From assembly GCF_021134715.1 (NCBI RefSeq), contig NC_060024.1:11346001-11410000 (forward strand): a DNA stretch of 64,000 nucleotides. The letters are read 5' to 3'. The translations under genes were made by a program, and so were the position numbers. The notes below the pieces were generated by a model. That model saw only the letters and a list, made by a program, of their open reading frames with translations, was not told where the DNA came from and ran no database searches. This document shows positions 60,972-64,000 of the stretch, one piece after another; positions within the stretch are counted from its first letter, which is position 1, and each line of letters begins with the position of its first letter. Origin of the DNA: Daphnia pulex. Lineage: Eukaryota; Arthropoda; Branchiopoda; Diplostraca; Daphniidae.

Positions 60972-63948
60972 CTAGCGATCCAATGTAATGAAAATGTCAG
61001 AAAATGGCTTGTTTTTGTCCTGACTCATGGAGATTCTGCGATCCTTTGCCAATCCTAAAATACATCCAACATAGTTTAATTCATTAAGCCCACAAAACAT
61101 CAAATTTTTCCAATTACCAAGCAAAGTTTGGAAAATCTTAGCCGCTTCCAGTTTGCTGTACTTCGTCGGAGGAACAAGTTGACGAAAAGTAAGGCGTGAT
61201 ACTTGATCGCTCTACAAAAAAATTTCGTCAAAATTTATTATGGTATAGCGTTAATCAGGATTAAATACCATTTCATCAATCGTGTCCAATAAAGCCTGGG
61301 GTTCAGGAACTTTAACTTCTGAGAATGTGTCATTTCGCTGAGATGTCGAAAGAGAAGGTTGATTGTTGACAGGGGAGCAAGCTCCAAAATTTGCACGGGC
61401 AGACACTCCGACTGGTGGTAAATCACCGACGTTTCTAGAAAAATTTTCAATTTGAAAATCAGATCGACAACCTTGAGTAAAAATGAATTTGGTTTGGAGC
61501 TTCGCTAAATCTAATGAACTGTAATCTCACGTTTTTTACCCAGTATTTTGAGTTGATGCAGTCGATTCGGATGCCACCTCCTTGATAGACTGCATATTAG
61601 GAAGATGTTTTTCTGCTTGACGTGGTGATGCATATCCCGAAACATTACTACAGAAATTTATTTTGTCGGCTCAGTAAAGACCAAACTAAAAAATATCAAT
61701 TGTTAAAACAGTTACCTGACTGTCAAGTTGCTTAAGTTTGCAGAACGTGCAATAGAAATTTCATTGGGTTGCAGGTTACGAGCTCTCTCGGGCTCATCGA
61801 AAACAATTGCCAGAGCAGCCTCGTGGTTGGGCTCAACGACTATCATTGGGTCATCCTCTGGGGGGTTGGGCTCAGCGATTATCATTGGGGCATCCTCTGG
61901 GGGGTTGGGCTCAGCGATTATCATTGGGCCATCCTCTTGGTGGTTGGGCTCATTGACTTTCATTTGGGAAGACTCCAGGTAGTTGTTTACATTAAACATA
62001 TCCTAATTGATAAATACAATCAATCAATGAAAATAATTAGAAAAATCTTAAATCGAAAAAGGCAGATTGACGATATTTACGCTATTCTCAGTTTGGACTT
62101 CTTCAACAGTCACCAAGTTCCTAGTTATCAGCTCTCTAATCAAAGGATTTTGATGTGTTTCGACTGACGGACGGCGGAATATGTGGTGAACGGTACACTC
62201 TGCATATTCAGTCCTTACCACATCTTCATTCGGCATCTAAAGAAACAAAAATATACATTTTTAAACATTTAAACGAAAACGTCCATCATAATAAGTACTA
62301 ACCCGCAACAAATCTTTACAATCGTACAGTTGAGCTCTGAACAATTCAGCAGGGATGATAATTTCCTTATCAATAATCAATCGACGCCGTCCTCCTCCAC
62401 GGGGTTGTACAGGTAATACGTCAAGCGATTCCAATACCATCTAAATTGTGTGGTTCATGATTATTTCATACTTCACAGATAAATACAATAACAGTTACAT
62501 ACATCAGGAGATTGCATGGCCGTGATTGTGGTAGGAGCCTCTTCTCTATGGAACATAAAATAAATGGTTATTTCAAATGCGGCAATACACGAAACGAGAA
62601 AATTGTTAACAATACCCGGCTGGCTCAGTGCGGCTTTGCTTGATTGGAACATCTTGAGCTGCATTACTATCATCGTGGATTACTCGCTTTGAATTACTAC
62701 GTCTTAGATTAGACGGACCTGTTTGAAAAGTAACATCTTCATAAAAAAAGGCAAACACATATTTAATAATGAGAAAGTTCTCATACCTTGAACTGGTATC
62801 TCCTCAACATTACTTTCGTTCCATGAGGATAGCACTTCTAAAGTACCAAATGCACTCCCAAACTTGTCATCGCCAATAAAACTTTCATCAATCTAACCAT
62901 GACATGAACACAGAAAGACAAATGGAATCAGAAACCATAGTGCACATAGACAGCTTGAGGTAAAAATCAAATACCGGTGGCAAATCTGCAATAGTCAAGA
63001 GGGGTTCATCTGTTTCTTTCATTGTGATTTCACTTGGTGATACATATATTCCAGAACTGTTCATATTAAATTCATGAAACCCAGAGGGTACTTCCATTTC
63101 AGCAAACAATCTTTCAATTTCACCTGGAGATGCCGGGCAATTCAGTTGTACTTCACAAAGTGTGGCTTCATAATAAAATATATTAATCAACACATAAAAT
63201 CAAGAATTTGTAAAACAATATAGCAGCCTACCTTGTCGAGTTTCATTGGCAATAGGATAAATAGACTGGATCTTGAGAGCATCAACCACAGCAACCAAGC
63301 GCCCAAACTCACTATCCTCCAAACTACAACCATCGCTCAACAAGAATTTCCCAGCTCCAATCACAGCGTCAGACAAGTCTAGTCTGGATTAGATGAAAAA
63401 TTACGTACAATGAATTAAACACATGAATAATTGCTTGAAATGCTGTTCAACTTACACATCACAGCTGATATTGGACTCTTTTAGTTTCTTCTCTGTCGCT
63501 CTTTGCTGAAAAGTCAGCCTGACATTAGCTGGGGAATAATATCAAGAGAATGTAACATGTTTATCATTACTGCAAGTTTTTAAGTTAATAAGCTTACCAA
63601 GAGTATGGGACACTTGTTTGTGATGAGCAATAATGGCACCATGAGTCAGCATAGCAGAGAGGTAGAGGGAAAACCTTGGGCTTGATCCTTCAGTTCCTGG
63701 ATTTATCGTTCTTACATATCGAACAATTTCTTGACTGCCAACAGGGAATGAATTCAAGTCAAGACTGAAAAAAAAGTTTTAAATCTGAAACTTTCTTCCT
63801 ACCAAATCCGGTCCACTCGCACTTGGAGCAAGAGTCGCAAGTCATTCTTTGAGCCCTTTCCTTTAAGCCGCAATTTTTTGTTAGCAGCGAGCCAAATTAT
63901 ACCAAACTTTCCACCACGACGATTGAGAATGTCAGTATCATAAAACAT
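60972..63948 (-). CDS. Rec8: REC8 meiotic cohesin kleisin (right copy)
   Basis: Complete mirror of the left REC8 gene. The start codon at 63948 (MFYDIDILNRRGG) lies only 52 bases from the window end, and the stop is at 60972. All 15 exons, splice borders, the acidic 13-residue repeat and the C-terminal winged helix are present, and the frames I compared are identical. Both copies therefore appear able to make the same 670-residue protein. Its promoter lies mostly outside the window, so whether the two copies share upstream regulatory sequence cannot be judged here. Confidence 0.94.
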
Positions 63949-64000
63949 TTCTAAATCCACCAAATAGTATATAAATTAGATAAAATATTTGAATCTGGTG

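Larger units (their letters stand above)
56115..64000 (-). repeat. right arm of the inverted repeat (runs off the window)
   Basis: Reverse complement of 48143-56032 with almost no differences. Those found by eye are one substitution (57432 A against G in the complement of 54717), a 7-base indel in the low-complexity tract near 57717, one extra A near 57805, and a few differences in the last ~40 bases at the axis. The symmetry continues to base 64000 without decay. Confidence 0.97.

Noticed and set aside
48143-64000. CRISPR array or prophage-like reading of the repeats
   Set aside because: The sequence is eukaryotic with spliced genes, and the repeats are two large inverted arms, not spaced short direct repeats.

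Overview
The window looks like nuclear DNA of an arthropod, most likely a water flea (Daphnia or a close cladoceran). It is AT-rich. Its genes have many short introns (about 50-110 bases) with GT..AG borders. It carries arthropod-type orthologues (ATF4/cryptocephal, Arl4, TMEM184, Dgk-epsilon) together with a true REC8, a gene lost or strongly diverged in many insects. The species is inferred; the gene identities rest on motifs read from conceptual translation.

Layout. 0-2 kb: a four-exon gene of unknown function (minus). 2-4.9 kb: no clear gene, one small inverted-repeat element. 4.9-6.1 kb: tetraspanin (minus). 7.2-9.0 kb: an intact glycine-zipper protein ending in a J-domain-like segment, plus a broken relative (both minus). 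9.9-12 kb: an ATF4-type bZIP gene with two alternative first coding exons (minus). 15.2-19.8 kb: a five-finger C2H2 transcription factor with homopolymer tracts (plus). 23.9-26.5 kb: TMEM184 (minus). 26.5-33.4 kb: low-complexity DNA with no supported gene. 33.4-34.8 kb: Arl4 GTPase (minus). 36.1-37.2 kb: TEFM-like mitochondrial transcription elongation factor (plus). 38.8-39.6 kb: a small two-span membrane protein with two PPxY motifs (plus). 41.3-45.2 kb: two identical tRNA-Ser(AGA) genes on either side of diacylglycerol kinase epsilon, plus a decayed duplicate. 46.1-47.6 kb: a truncated, frame-broken copy of part of the cohesin gene Smc1 (minus).

48.1-64 kb is the most striking part: a near-perfect palindrome with arms of about 7.9 kb and a spacer of about 80 bases near 56.07 kb. 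Each arm holds a complete 15-exon REC8 gene (670 aa predicted), part of a single-span membrane protein gene, a ~390-base transposon-like element and a mitochondrial ribosomal protein S35 (mRpS35) pseudogene. The two REC8 copies are divergently oriented relative to the outer edges (start codons outside, 3' ends toward the axis). The axis consists of short fold-back repeats. The right arm runs off the window end, so the full palindrome length is not visible. A recent inverted duplication (or one kept uniform by gene conversion) is the most interesting reading; an assembly or hairpin-read artefact is the main alternative.

The genes do not form one pathway. The one functional theme is sister-chromatid cohesion: two meiotic kleisin (REC8) genes lie beside a relic of their partner Smc1. 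This matters because Rec8 alleles have been linked to obligate asexuality in Daphnia.
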